A DNA stretch of 64,000 nt from CAVVDY01 sp963819645 (GCA_963819645.1 CAWFWZ010000003.1:62001-126000); one strand, 5' to 3'. Positions 16,537-25,530 are shown, counted from the stretch's first letter. A program made the numbers and translations. The notes: generated by a model from the sequence alone, not told the origin.

Positions 16537-16752
16537 ATTCCCATTCTGGAACTCTCTACCACCTTCGTAACCTCTGGTCGATAGATTTTCCTTTGCAGGT
16601 CAGTTCAGCAACTCATAGACTCTGCCTGACGACACCGAGTGATGTCCCAGCGGGTCGGGTTCCGCTAAGCTCTTTGATATCAAGATTTTGCCTGTAAGTC
16701 TCACGGAATCAAGATTTTAGAGTAGAAATGTTGTCTAAAGTATTGAAAACAA
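16537..16752 (-). repeat. Dispersed conserved element, copy A
   Basis: Read on the minus strand, this shares ordered blocks with copy B (20036-20252) and copy C (41418-41678): TTGTTTTCA near the start, CGTGAGACTTACA, ATCAAAG, GAGTCTATGAGTTGCTGAA, and GGTTACGAAGGTGGTAGA before a terminal TTCC...GGGAA hairpin. Blocks are separated by variable sequence. No long reading frame is conserved. The region 16355-16924 otherwise holds no gene. Confidence 0.75.
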
Positions 16753-16884
16753 GGACTCGCAATATTGATTTTTTCACCACTCATCGTTATCGGACACGCC
16801 AGGTTTAAGCAGGAGACGGGAGCCAAAAAACGCTTTTCGCCCTTCGCCCGAGCGCGGAGCGAGAGTTTCGGCGGGTGGCTGTAG

Positions 16885-16909
16885 AGCCTGTCCTGAGCTT
16901 GTCGAAGGG
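16885..16909. repeat. GTCCTGAGCTTGTCGAAGGG repeat
   Basis: This 25-bp segment is a half-site of a very widespread bacterial intergenic repeat. Only this one copy is seen in the window. It lies just after the 3' end of the 16925-17302 gene. Confidence 0.5.
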
Positions 16910-16924
16910 TTCGCCCATCGGTTG

Positions 16925-17302
16925 CTAGCAGCAACGCGAGACGGGTTCGCCGGGAGCCGGGTGCATGTTTTCGAAATGATGCAAGACTTCGTGTCCGAGC
17001 AGCGGCTCAAAAATCTCGCGTTCGGAGCGATCGTCGGCATCCTCAAACTGCAGGGGATCGAGAATGACGTTGAGATTGTTGCAGACGGCGTCGTCGGGCC
17101 AGCCGGTGGGATAGGCAGGAAACACAACGAAGGACCGCTTGTCTTCGCCCGATCGAACGTAGTCGGCACGAACCGAGACTCGATCGGAATGCACCTTATG
17201 AACGCTGAAGCGGCAGTCGGCAGAGCTGATCTTTTCCAAGTGACTGCGCAGAGCACTCACGGTGAACACGGTGACGCTTTTGCGACGACTGGTTAACTGC
17301 AT
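16925..17302 (-). CDS. Hypothetical protein with an HEVLH motif
   Basis: The product has 125 residues. ATG 17302 has a GGGGAG sequence seven bases upstream, which supports this frame over the overlapping one. The central part (RSFVVFPAYPTGWPDDAVC followed by NNLNVILDPLQ) suggests a compact beta-rich domain. Near the C-terminus is LLGHEVLHHFENMH, which fits HExxH, the zinc-binding motif of many metallopeptidases; no third ligand could be placed with confidence. There is no signal peptide. I cannot assign a function. Confidence 0.55.
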   Translation of the reverse strand: MQLTSRRKSVTVFTVSALRSHLEKISSADCRFSVHKVHSDRVSVRADYVRSGEDKRSFVVFPAYPTGWPDDAVCNNLNVILDPLQFEDADDRSEREIFEPLLGHEVLHHFENMHPAPGEPVSRCC

Positions 17303-17378
17303 GCCATCTCCCCGTTGACGCGATTATAGGCGCTAGCCAAGGCGGCTCGGGGCGATTCAGACCTGCGCCGGTTTCGTG

Positions 17379-17708
17379 CTAGGCGACCGAGCTTACCACT
17401 CCGGAATGCGAACCTGAAGGTTCGACAGAACGCAGTGTGCCGGTGTCGTCCGTCTCCGGAACGCAGCGGTTATACAACCAGGCGCACATTGCGCCTCCGA
17501 CTGCGCCGTCCACCAGGGCATAACCTGTTCCGACGGCTATCGCGGCAGGGCTTCGGCGATGGTGGTATCCGGGATAAATGGAAGCGATCATTCTGAGGAA
17601 TGCTCCGCCGTAACTGGGCCGAATTAGGTTGACGACCCCGACCGTCAGGACCGCGCCGCCCCATAGCAGAGCAGTTGTCGCAGCAGCAGCCCGGATGTTC
17701 AGCTTCAT
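17379..17708 (-). CDS. Hypothetical small membrane protein
   Basis: From ATG 17708 (preceded by AAGGAGCG) the protein has 109 residues. Two hydrophobic segments are evident: AAAATTALLWGGAVLTVGVV and GTGYALVDGAVGGAMCAWLY, separated by a basic loop (YPGYHHRRS). The layout resembles small conserved membrane proteins of Acidobacteria and Proteobacteria that have no known role. A longer frame upstream has no ribosome-binding site. It is transcribed in the same direction as the next gene upstream, with a gap of 134 bp. Confidence 0.65.
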   Translation of the reverse strand: MKLNIRAAAATTALLWGGAVLTVGVVNLIRPSYGGAFLRMIASIYPGYHHRRSPAAIAVGTGYALVDGAVGGAMCAWLYNRCVPETDDTGTLRSVEPSGSHSGVVSSVA

Positions 17709-17842
17709 GGTGCGCTCCTTGTCTATTTCTTTAGATGCTTGCCGTTGGGATTTGTTTACAGCGCGCCGACCTCGTTTTGCCTGGCAAATAGCGCGTCCGC
17801 AGAAATGAATTCTGTGGGCGGCCAACCCTGCCACGCGGGGAA

Positions 17843-18571
17843 CTAGCTCTTCGACAATTCTCGTTTTGCCTTGTGGCGCATCATGCTGCGATGGCCGCGC
17901 CGATCTTCTTTCTCGAAGCGGACCTCCTTGGCTTTCGAACCCCAGGCTGTCCTCTCTTTACCGCCGGAGAAGTAGCTCTGGTAGCCGCCCAGGTGTAGCG
18001 CGAAAGGCAGATCCAGGGCCTCCATATGGTCGAAACGAGTAGATCCGCGCTTGTGGAAGGTCTCGAAGTATGCGGGATACACGAAGTTTGTCATGGCTAT
18101 GCCGTCTACTTTGAAGAACAGCTCCTCGACCGGATCGGCCACTTCGTAGTCATACAGGCGATTCGCCCTGGGTCCGGTGGAGTAGAGGTTTGCGGCGGGA
18201 TCGACCAGCATCTCCGCCAACTCATGCGAGGCGGCGACGCTCACCTGGTCCTTTTGCTTGAGGATGTTTTTGACGAACACCTTCGACATCGGCAGGCCCT
18301 CGGGAGTCAAGTCGTGATAACCCTCGAGCGACGCGTCGTCTTCGCTGTCGAGAAACACGATGGCCCACGCGCCCTTCAGGAATCCGCCGGACTTCACCAG
18401 TTTGGCTGGCGTTCCCCACACGGGAGACAGGTGATCGTCTACGAATTTCTGCATGGCAGCGATCAGGGCTGCGAAGTTCACGCCCATTGGAGTCTTGGCA
18501 CGAGTGAAGCACGCGATTCTGGGCGGCCGATTCTCATAGGAAAATGGATGCGTGGAAGACTGTCTCGCCAT
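17843..18571 (-). CDS. Conserved hypothetical protein with HELAE motif
   Basis: The 242-residue product begins with no signal peptide. The central SVAASHELAEMLVDPAANLY segment, followed by LYDYEVADPVE, resembles a recurring putative metallopeptidase-like pattern (H-E-L-x-E ... DP ... E-x-x-DP). The rest contains an aromatic-rich region (NFVYPAYFET). The C-terminal 30 residues are strongly basic. The start at 18571 has AGGAG five bases upstream. Proteins of this type appear as stand-alone genes, and neither neighbour suggests a pathway. Confidence 0.6.
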   Translation of the reverse strand: MARQSSTHPFSYENRPPRIACFTRAKTPMGVNFAALIAAMQKFVDDHLSPVWGTPAKLVKSGGFLKGAWAIVFLDSEDDASLEGYHDLTPEGLPMSKVFVKNILKQKDQVSVAASHELAEMLVDPAANLYSTGPRANRLYDYEVADPVEELFFKVDGIAMTNFVYPAYFETFHKRGSTRFDHMEALDLPFALHLGGYQSYFSGGKERTAWGSKAKEVRFEKEDRRGHRSMMRHKAKRELSKS

Positions 18572-18763
18572 AGTTTCTCCTGCTACAAATTCCTGTCTAG
18601 CTCAGGGCGCGGGACGGCCCTGCTTATTCTATGTTCGCGCCGCCTTCTCCAGGCGTCGTCTGCGCATTGCCCGATCCAGCCTCGCTATTCAAATCCGCAT
18701 CCTAACCTACCCTATGAGCTCTGCGCCTGGCTCGTCCCTCTCGCCCCATGATTCAATGGGCTG

Positions 18764-19249
18764 ATGCAAGCAGTTACCATTCGTCAGGCGACCATTGCTG
18801 ATGCGGACGGAATCCTGGAATGTCTCCGGGCGGCGTTCGAGCCCTTCCGCGACGCCTACACCGACGCTGCCTACAGAGACACAGTTCTGACGGAACCAGG
18901 GTTGCGCGACCGGCTTGTCGAAATGACAGTTCTGGTCGCGCTCAATCGCTCTGCCAGGTTGATTGGCACCATTGCGTACAAAGCCTCAGGTGATAGCGAA
19001 GGGCATCTGCGAGGGATGGCCGTTTTGCCGGAATGCCAGGGATTCGGGGTCGCGGATCAACTTCTCGAACGCGCGGAAGCGGAGATGATCCAGCGCGATT
19101 GCTCGCGCATCACCCTCGACACCACAGAGCCTCTCGAACGCGCCATGCGCTTCTACGAACGGCATGGCTATCGCCGGTCGGGGAGAACGCAAGATTTCTT
19201 TGGCATGACGCTGATCGAGTACCTGAAATCTCTAAACCATGACCCGTGA
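18764..19249 (+). CDS. GNAT-family N-acetyltransferase
   Basis: The 161-residue product has the GNAT fold: an N-terminal VTIRQATIADADGILECLRA helix, a LIGTIAYKASGD strand, then HLRGMAVLPECQGFGVADQL with the acetyl-CoA-binding Q-x-x-G-x-G/A pattern, and the C-terminal AMRFYERHGYRRSG motif. GNAT enzymes move an acetyl group from acetyl-CoA to an amine. The substrate cannot be read from the sequence. It is a single gene, convergent with the DinB-like gene that follows. Confidence 0.9.
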   Translation: MQAVTIRQATIADADGILECLRAAFEPFRDAYTDAAYRDTVLTEPGLRDRLVEMTVLVALNRSARLIGTIAYKASGDSEGHLRGMAVLPECQGFGVADQLLERAEAEMIQRDCSRITLDTTEPLERAMRFYERHGYRRSGRTQDFFGMTLIEYLKSLNHDP

Positions 19250-19308
19250 ATTCACAAGGTTCTTGCATTCTCCCCTGTGCTACTTTTCCTCGATGATGAG
19301 CTTGACCG

Positions 19309-19890
19309 CTATTTCTTGGGTGCTGCCGGCGCGGAGTTCTTCTGCTCACTGCTGGGCGGAACGATGCCCTTGATTCGCATGTAGACGACGAGATTGCCGT
19401 AGTGCTCCATGTTGTGCATGTTGTTGACCGTTAGCACCCCCAACTTTGGGGTGGGGCCTCCGAAGAGACTCACCATCTGCGCGCCCGAGGCGTCGGTCAT
19501 CGACGCGTAAGCCTTGTCGCAGTAGGCGAAGGCATCCTTGAGCGCGGCCGTGATGTCAGCCTTTGACGTCTTGGTCTGCTCGATCTTCAGATCGGGATGC
19601 TTCGCTCCGGTGGCGATGGAGCAGAACATGTACTGCGCGTCGGCGGCGTGACCCAGAATCTGGCCGTAGGTGCGAACGCCATCGACGGGTTTGAAGCTGT
19701 AGTTCTCCTCCGGCATTTTCTCGGCCGAGCGCAGCAAGAGCGCCGAGACTCGGCTGTAGGCGACCTTGGCAAACGTCGAGTAGGGATTGTCATTTGCACT
19801 CGGTGCTGAAGACGCAGGCCCTTGCTGGGCCATGACAAGCGTGCATGAGGCAATTACGTAAAGAACAACGGCCGGCAGGGATTTCGGCAT
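19309..19890 (-). CDS. DinB-like protein with signal peptide
   Basis: The 193-residue protein begins MPKSLPAVVLYVIASCTLVM followed by AQQ, a typical Sec signal peptide, so the mature domain is exported. The mature part is helical and matches DinB/YfiT-like folds: VSALLLRSAEKMPEENYSFK, TYGQILGHAADAQYMF and a late NNMHNMEHYGNLVVYMR. The three histidines (in LGHAAD and NMHNMEHYG) are the usual metal ligands. Exported DinB-like proteins are common in Acidobacteria, with unknown substrates. ATG 19890 is supported by AGGAGG six bases upstream. Confidence 0.85.
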   Translation of the reverse strand: MPKSLPAVVLYVIASCTLVMAQQGPASSAPSANDNPYSTFAKVAYSRVSALLLRSAEKMPEENYSFKPVDGVRTYGQILGHAADAQYMFCSIATGAKHPDLKIEQTKTSKADITAALKDAFAYCDKAYASMTDASGAQMVSLFGGPTPKLGVLTVNNMHNMEHYGNLVVYMRIKGIVPPSSEQKNSAPAAPKK

Positions 19891-20035
19891 AGGGATCCTC
19901 CTGGGGTGCAAGTACGGATGGTATAGACAATTGGTTCCCCCGGGGCCGATTGCAGCAGTGGCGACACCGAGGCCGGGTGCGCGCCATCGGTGGGTCGTTC
20001 CGCTCAGAATCGAGTCTCGGGGGAGGGTCGACCGT

Positions 20036-20252
20036 AATTCCCAAAACGATAACGTCTACAACCTTCGTAACCTTGCGGCTGCGTTTTTCTCGTGCACATT
20101 ACTTCAGCAACTCATAGACTCCGCTGATGATAGTGAGTCCTGTCTGAGCCCAGAAGTGACAGGTTAAGTCCTTTGAAATGAATTGAGTACGTGTAAGTCT
20201 CACGCGCTCAATCATTTTGCAGTGATTTCATGTCTAAGTATGTGAAAACAAA
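20036..20252 (-). repeat. Dispersed conserved element, copy B
   Basis: On the minus strand the blocks are TTGTTTTCACATACTTAGAC, GCAAAATGATTGAG, GTGAGACTTACACGTACT, ATTTCAAAGGACTTAAC, GAGTCTATGAGTTGCTGAA and GGTTACGAAGGTTGTAGACG. Their order and spacing agree with copy A, and the middle blocks agree even better with copy C. It lies in the 510-bp gap downstream of the DinB-like gene's start and before the lipocalin-like gene. Confidence 0.8.
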
Positions 20253-20401
20253 GTACCGGATTTGAGAGAAATTTGTGATATCGCGCACACCGAAACCGAC
20301 GAAACAGATGATTGGAGCCGCCAGCCGGCGGGGTCCCACAAGAGCACCGAAGGATCGCCGACAGCGGATACAACAATTCGCTGCTGAAAGGGGGTAGAGA
20401 A

Positions 20402-20866
20402 ATGGAACCCGCCTCGTCGACGCCCACTGTCGAGCAACTTCTTGGCACATGGCAACTGGTCTCAATTGAAGACACCATCGCGGGAAAAGCCGTGCCGGCA
20501 GTTGATCTTGGCGCCCACCCGCAGGGCTTCCTGATGTACACGCCCGACGGACACATGTGCGCCACCCTGGTTGACGGAGACCGTACCGCGTGGAAAGATG
20601 CCACCAACCCGACGGATGCGGAGAAGATCGCCTATTACGACTCCTTCATTGCTTACGCTGGAACCTTCAGGCTCGATGCCGAGATGTCGGTCGTGTACCA
20701 CTACCCAACCATCGCGTGGTCGCCTGCTTTCGTCGGCACCACGCAGGCGCGCCCGTTTCGGTTGGAAGGCGACAAGTTGATCATCACTGTGACCGAAAAC
20801 CTTGGCGATCCACGAATGAAGAAACGAGTGCTGATATGGCAGCGCGCGAGGAACAGCGCCCCGTAA
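20402..20866 (+). CDS. Lipocalin-like domain protein
   Basis: The 154-residue product matches the bacterial lipocalin-like domain (PF13924 type). It has an early EQLLGTWQLVSIED strand, GFLMYTPDGHMCATLVD, a YAGTFRLDAEMSVVYHYP repeat of beta strands and a closing LIITVTENLGDPRMKKRVLIW. It has no signal peptide. Members are often found near stress or catabolic genes, but the ligand is unknown. ATG 20402 is preceded by GGGGGTAGAG. The 3' end is 44 bp from the end of the convergent DUF4097 gene. Confidence 0.82.
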   Translation: MEPASSTPTVEQLLGTWQLVSIEDTIAGKAVPAVDLGAHPQGFLMYTPDGHMCATLVDGDRTAWKDATNPTDAEKIAYYDSFIAYAGTFRLDAEMSVVYHYPTIAWSPAFVGTTQARPFRLEGDKLIITVTENLGDPRMKKRVLIWQRARNSAP

Positions 20867-20910
20867 AGCGCCACAGTGTGGGACATTGATATTTGTGCCC
20901 CTTGGGCTAG

Positions 20911-21706
20911 CTAATATTTCGCAATCCGGATCGAGCCATCGCCGGTTGCGATCTCCAAGCTCTGGACCGCCGCCGTTCAAGGTCCCGCGAATTTTGGAGC
21001 GCTCGATCGAGCCACTCACGGTCACGGGAAAGTCGAGTGTGAGGTGACCATCGCCGGTGTGCGCGTTGAGATTAGCCGCCAGGTCCTGAGGCAGGCGGGC
21101 TTCGACACGTCCATCGCTGGTGCGAATCAGCCAGCCGGAATTCAGCTTCGAGCCGGGACGAGCCGTGAAATCGATGTGCCCGTCGCCGGTGCGCAGCTCA
21201 ACGTCGGTGAAGACACCGTCGATCGTCATGTGTCCGTCGTTGGTGTGGGCGCGCAGTGAACCGTTGAAGTCGCGGACCTCAATGTGTCCGTCTCCGGAAT
21301 CCAGCTTGGCGGCGCCGGAAGTGCCGTCAACCAGAATGTGTCCGTCGCCAGAATGCAGGTCGAGCGTGCTTTCCTGAGGAACCTGTACCTCAACTCTGAC
21401 GCGCGGCGAGTGCCATGAAATGTGGATGCCATACTGGCGAGGCATGTGCACCTGAAGGTCGAGCGCATCGCCGTTCTGATGGTCAATGATGCTTACGCCA
21501 CCAGTGCCGATGTTGATCGCCTCAGTGACGATGCGGACCGACATCGCATGACTTTGACCGCGCGAGACTTCGACGCTGGCATCGTTGGTATCGACGCGGA
21601 GGCTGGGCTTGTCGCCCACCTGGTAAGTGCGGTTCCACTCGTCGGCCAAGGCGTAGCCGGCGAGCAGAGGCAAACTGAGGAGAATCGCAAGGAGAATTCG
21701 ACGCAT
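20911..21706 (-). CDS. DUF4097 beta-helix-type exported protein, one frameshift
   Basis: ATG 21706 gives a signal peptide (MRRILLAILLSLPLLAGYAL) and then a repetitive protein. About seven degenerate repeats of around 20 residues carry S/T-G/N-D-G-H/S-I cores (HSGDGHILVDG, DSGDGHIEVRD, HTNDGHMTIDG, RTGDGHIDFTA, HTGDGHLTLDF), which suggests a right-handed beta-helix or adhesin-like fold in the periplasm. The frame breaks near 20955. Removing one base gives the expected last repeat, ATGDGSIRIAKY, and a stop at 20911, for a total of 264 residues. The ribosome-binding site lies inside a hairpin (21710-21744). Confidence 0.8.
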
Positions 21707-21709
21707 AAA

Positions 21710-21744
21710 GAGCTCCCCTAATGCGCTGGTACGCAAGGGAGCTC
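21710..21744 (-). promoter_or_regulatory. Hairpin covering the DUF4097 ribosome-binding site
   Basis: In the mRNA, GAGCTCCC (from 21744-21737) pairs with GGGAGCTC, which contains the Shine-Dalgarno GGGGAG three bases before the ATG. Inner GCG/CGC pairs extend the stem. Translation may be limited by this structure. Confidence 0.55.
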
Positions 21745-21866
21745 AGCTTTGTTCATCCCAATTCATCGCAGTCCCAGCAAGGGCCAACCATCAGGGGCCC
21801 ACGCGGGTCTGAACCATTAGGGAGAGTCGGCGGAAGGCTCTCGCATCAGAACAGGTCGCGATCGAG

Positions 21867-22337
21867 ATGAAGAAGACAGGAGCGTGGCGATACCTATTCC
21901 GGGCGCCAGTGTATCTGTACCGCTGGCACTTGGGCTGGCTGTTGGGTCATCGCTTTGTGCTCCTTACTCATACGGGTCGCAGCAGCGGGCTGCGTCGCCA
22001 GACGGTTCTGGAGGTCGTCGACTATCGCAAGCCGGGGCCCGAGGTCGTGGTGGTAAGCGCCTTCGGACGGGACGCGGACTGGTTTCGCAACATCGAGGCT
22101 AAGCCTGATGAAGAGGTGACAGTTGGCGCGCAGCATTTCGCCGCTAAGCACCGAATTCTCAGTGAGCAGGAGGCAATTAGCGTGATTCGAGGGTATGAGT
22201 ATCGCAATCGGTTCATGGCTCCGATCGTTCGCGCCGGATTGAGCTGGGTAGTCGGCTGGCCGTATCGCAGCCGGGACGAGGATCGCCGGCGCCTGGTCCA
22301 GCAGCTGCCGCTCGTCGCCTTTCGTCCGCGGAGGTGA
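21867..22337 (+). CDS. Deazaflavin (F420)-dependent nitroreductase-family protein
   Basis: The 156-residue product belongs to the DDN/DUF385 split-beta-barrel family, best known from mycobacterial F420H2-dependent quinone reductase. It shows the FVLLTHTGRSSGLRRQTVLE segment that contacts the deazaflavin phosphate tail, then VVVVSAFGRDADWFRNIEA and the C-terminal RDEDRRRLVQQLPLVAFRP. The reaction is likely hydride transfer from F420H2 to a small acceptor. Whether this organism makes F420 cannot be seen in the window. It is transcribed on its own, divergent from the DUF4097 gene. Confidence 0.85.
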   Translation: MKKTGAWRYLFRAPVYLYRWHLGWLLGHRFVLLTHTGRSSGLRRQTVLEVVDYRKPGPEVVVVSAFGRDADWFRNIEAKPDEEVTVGAQHFAAKHRILSEQEAISVIRGYEYRNRFMAPIVRAGLSWVVGWPYRSRDEDRRRLVQQLPLVAFRPRR

Positions 22338-22491
22338 AGCACCAATACGCCTCACTTTTCGCCGATGGCAACGGATGGCGCTTCGCGTCATCGTACTTCT
22401 CGCGCCAGTGCTATATTGTTTTTTCCTCGGGCGTTCTCCCCTGCGCCGGGCGGAAGCACCCGAGAAGCTGAAAGCAGCGCAAGGAGATCGC

Positions 22492-22962
22492 ATGTCGTTT
22501 GGCAGTGGGACGAATGGCCGCAGTTTGAAGTTTGCCCTGATTGGTTCGATGGCGGTACTCGCTTTGCTGATGGTGCGGGCCCCGCAAGCGCAGGAGGCCA
22601 AGCGCATGGCTCCGTCCGGAGGTGGTGACATCGCGCGCGGAGCGTACATCGTCAACAGCGTCGCCATGTGTCCCACGTGCCACACGCCGCACACGGCGGA
22701 CGGACAACTGAATCGCGGCCAGTGGTTGCAGGGCGGCCCTATCGTCTACTTACCGGCCCAGCCCACCCCGAATTGGCCGCTCTATGAGCCACGCATCGGA
22801 GGCACGCTGCCGACCAGTGAGGCCAATATGATCACTCTGTTGACCACGGCTATTTGGACCGACGGGAAAGAACTGCGCGATCCCATGCCCAAGTTCCACA
22901 TGAACCGCGCCGACGCGGAAGCCGTCATCGCGTATCTGAAGACCGTGAATTCTGGAAGGTAA
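22492..22962 (+). CDS. Single-haem cytochrome c
   Basis: The 156-residue product has an N-terminal hydrophobic segment (FALIGSMAVLALLMVRAPQA) acting as signal peptide or anchor, and one haem-binding CPTCH motif (VAMCPTCHTPH) near residue 65. A distal methionine is available at DPMPKFHMN. The layout (GDIARGAYIVNSVAMCPTCH) fits class I periplasmic electron carriers such as the c subunits of alcohol or aldose dehydrogenase. ATG 22492 has AAGGAG five bases upstream. No oxidoreductase partner is adjacent. Confidence 0.85.
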   Translation: MSFGSGTNGRSLKFALIGSMAVLALLMVRAPQAQEAKRMAPSGGGDIARGAYIVNSVAMCPTCHTPHTADGQLNRGQWLQGGPIVYLPAQPTPNWPLYEPRIGGTLPTSEANMITLLTTAIWTDGKELRDPMPKFHMNRADAEAVIAYLKTVNSGR

Positions 22963-23215
22963 CTGGCTGGAGGGAAAGAACCGGAAGATCGGCGGGGCGG
23001 GCTGCCGACTTCGACAATGATCTTGGGAATCGCCCCCCTATTGCCGGATCCAGCGGCACGAGCGAAAGAGCTCGCAGCACAAGGGACTTTCTCTTACGCA
23101 GATTTTGATCTCCCCTCATGTGCGCGTTCGCTTACCATGCGCGCTGCCGTAAACTACCTTAAGGCCCAATGGGTTGTTCTTGTGCCCACCTCTGCAAATC
23201 AGGGAAACTGAACTC

Positions 23216-24562
23216 ATGGAATCTTCAGCGACACAGACGGAAACCCCGATCACAACCATCCGGGAGATCGGCCGGCACGAAGGCCAGTCGGTCATCATTC
23301 GCGGGTGGCTTTATAACCTGCGCGAAAGCGGCAAGCTGCTGTTCCCGCAGTTCCGCGACGGAAGCGGCATCATCCAGGGTGTAGTGGTAAAGAGTCAGGT
23401 CTCGCCCGAGCTGTTCGAGAGCATCAAGAGCCTCACGCAGGAATCGAGCGTGATTGTCACCGGTAAAGTGCGTGCCGACAAGCGCGCTCCCGGAGGCTAC
23501 GAGCTGGATGTCACCGACGTGCAGGTAGTGCAGAAGGTGAAGGAAGACGATCCCTATCCGATTTCGCTGAAAGAGCACGGCGTCGACTTCCTTATGGAGC
23601 ATCGGCATCTCTGGCTGCGGTCGCCGCGTCAGGCTGCGGTGCTGCGAGTTCGCGCGGAGATCATCAAGGCGGCGCGCGATTTCTTCGATGACCGCGGCTT
23701 TACTTTGACTGATCCGCCCATTCTTACCCCGGCGGCTTGCGAAGGCACGACCACGCTGTTTCCGGTGGACTACTTCGAGGAGCAGGCGTTCCTGACCCAG
23801 TCGGGCCAGCTCTACGTGGAAGCGACCGCGATGGCGCTGGGCAAGGTCTACAGCTTTGGCCCGACTTTCCGCGCCGAGAAATCGAAGACGCGGCGCCATC
23901 TCACCGAGTTCTGGATGGTCGAGCCTGAGGTTGCTTACGCCACGCTCGACGACCTGATGCAGCTGGCGGAAGAGTTCATCACCCAGATCGTCACGCGCGT
24001 GCTGGAGAAACGGCGTCCCGAGCTGGATACCATCGGCCGCGACATCGCGAAGCTGGAAAAGGTTGCGACGCCGTTCCCGCGTATCACTTACGACGAAGCG
24101 GTGAAGATGCTGAACGAAGGCCACGAGAAGGGATTGGTCGAAAATAAATTCGAATACGGCGGCGACTTCGGATCTCCTGACGAAACGTATATCTCGTCGC
24201 AGTTCGATCGGCCTGTCATGATTCATCGCTATCCTGCCAAGGTGAAGGCGTTCTACATGGAGCCCGATCCGCAGCGGCCAGACCTTGCCTTGTGTGTTGA
24301 TGTGCTGGCGCCTGAAGGTTACGGCGAGATCATCGGCGGCTCACAGCGTATGGCATCCCACGAGCTCCTGCTGGAGCGCATTCACCAGCACGAGTTGCCG
24401 GAGGAGGCCTTCAAGTGGTATCTCGACCTGCGCAAGTACGGAGGGGTGCCACACGCGGGATTCGGCATGGGGATTGAGCGCGCGGTAGCCTGGATTTGCG
24501 GGCTCGAGCACGTCCGCGAGACCATTCCATTTCCCCGCATGTTGCATCGGCTGTACCCGTAA
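23216..24562 (+). CDS. asnS: Asparaginyl-tRNA synthetase
   Basis: This cytoplasmic enzyme charges tRNA-Asn with asparagine. The 448-residue product has the N-terminal OB-fold (VIIRGWLYNLRESGKLLFPQ), class II motif 2 (FRAEKSKTRRHLTEFWMVEP) and motif 3 (GFGMGIERAVAW), in the order expected for AsnRS. ATG 23216 starts the conserved region at the right distance. The Shine-Dalgarno sequence (GGGA) is weak. It is followed after only 17 bp by the arginase gene, so both are probably co-transcribed. The 253 bp upstream hold nothing recognisable. Confidence 0.97.
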   Translation: MESSATQTETPITTIREIGRHEGQSVIIRGWLYNLRESGKLLFPQFRDGSGIIQGVVVKSQVSPELFESIKSLTQESSVIVTGKVRADKRAPGGYELDVTDVQVVQKVKEDDPYPISLKEHGVDFLMEHRHLWLRSPRQAAVLRVRAEIIKAARDFFDDRGFTLTDPPILTPAACEGTTTLFPVDYFEEQAFLTQSGQLYVEATAMALGKVYSFGPTFRAEKSKTRRHLTEFWMVEPEVAYATLDDLMQLAEEFITQIVTRVLEKRRPELDTIGRDIAKLEKVATPFPRITYDEAVKMLNEGHEKGLVENKFEYGGDFGSPDETYISSQFDRPVMIHRYPAKVKAFYMEPDPQRPDLALCVDVLAPEGYGEIIGGSQRMASHELLLERIHQHELPEEAFKWYLDLRKYGGVPHAGFGMGIERAVAWICGLEHVRETIPFPRMLHRLYP

Positions 24563-24579
24563 GGCGAGAGAGAAAGATC

Positions 24580-25530
24580 ATGGCAAGTCCACCGATTACG
24601 AAGCCGCTAGAGAACATCGACTCGAAGAAGATCCGTATCATCGGCGTGCCGCTCGATCTCGGGCAGTCACGACGCGGCGTGGATATGGGTCCATCCGCCG
24701 TACGTGTTGCCGGGCTGGAGAGCAAGCTGGAAGCTCTTGGCTACATCGTTGAGGACAAGGGCAACGTGCCGGTCGCGCTGGCCGAGACCAAGTCATCGGG
24801 CGATCCGCAAGCCAAGTATCTGAAGGAAATCGCTGAGACCTGCTCGAAGGAAGCGGAACTCGTCATTCAAACGCTCGAGGCCGGCAAGATTCCTCTTGTG
24901 CTCGGTGGCGATCACTCCATTGCGGTGGGAACCGTCTCCGGCGTAGCAGAGTTTTATCGCCGCTCAAAGCAGCGCATCGGCCTGCTTTGGATCGATGCGC
25001 ACAGCGACATCAACACGCCCGAGAGTTCTCCCAGCGGCAACGTTCACGGTATGCCGCTCGGCGCAATTATGGGGCTGTTCCCGGGACCGCTGACCGATAT
25101 GTACGGGTTCTGTCCCAAGGTGAAGCCCGACAATGTGGTACTTGTGGGGATTCGCGACGTCGATCATGTGGAGCGGGAGAATATCCGCAAGGCCGGAGTC
25201 CACGCGTTCACCATGCGCGACATCGACGAGCGCGGCATGCGCGTCGTGATGGAAGAAGCGCTCCGCCTCGCCGGCCGCAATACGGTCGGCTATCACGTCT
25301 CGCTCGACATGGATTGGATCGACCCGGAGGACGCTCCCGGCGTCGGCACGCCGGTGTGGGGCGGCGCTACCTACCGCGAAGGGCACCTCGCGATGGAGAT
25401 CATCGCCGACCACGGCCGCCTGTTGAGCTTCGAAATCGTCGAGGTCAACCCGGTGCTTGACGAGCACAACCAGACGGCAGAACTGGCAGTCGAGTTGGCG
25501 CTGTCGGCGTTCGGGAAGAAGATTTTGTAG
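24580..25530 (+). CDS. rocF: Arginase
   Basis: Arginase hydrolyses arginine to ornithine and urea with a binuclear manganese centre. All metal motifs are present in the 316-residue product: VLGGDHSIAVG, WIDAHSDINTPESS and SLDMDWIDPEDAPGVGTP. A final EVNPVLDEHNQTAELAVELA segment matches arginases closely, including the E-x-N-P motif. ATG 24580 follows the asnS stop by 17 bp. The rocF symbol follows the Bacillus-type enzyme. A role in arginine catabolism or nitrogen supply is inferred. Confidence 0.95.
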   Translation: MASPPITKPLENIDSKKIRIIGVPLDLGQSRRGVDMGPSAVRVAGLESKLEALGYIVEDKGNVPVALAETKSSGDPQAKYLKEIAETCSKEAELVIQTLEAGKIPLVLGGDHSIAVGTVSGVAEFYRRSKQRIGLLWIDAHSDINTPESSPSGNVHGMPLGAIMGLFPGPLTDMYGFCPKVKPDNVVLVGIRDVDHVERENIRKAGVHAFTMRDIDERGMRVVMEEALRLAGRNTVGYHVSLDMDWIDPEDAPGVGTPVWGGATYREGHLAMEIIADHGRLLSFEIVEVNPVLDEHNQTAELAVELALSAFGKKIL

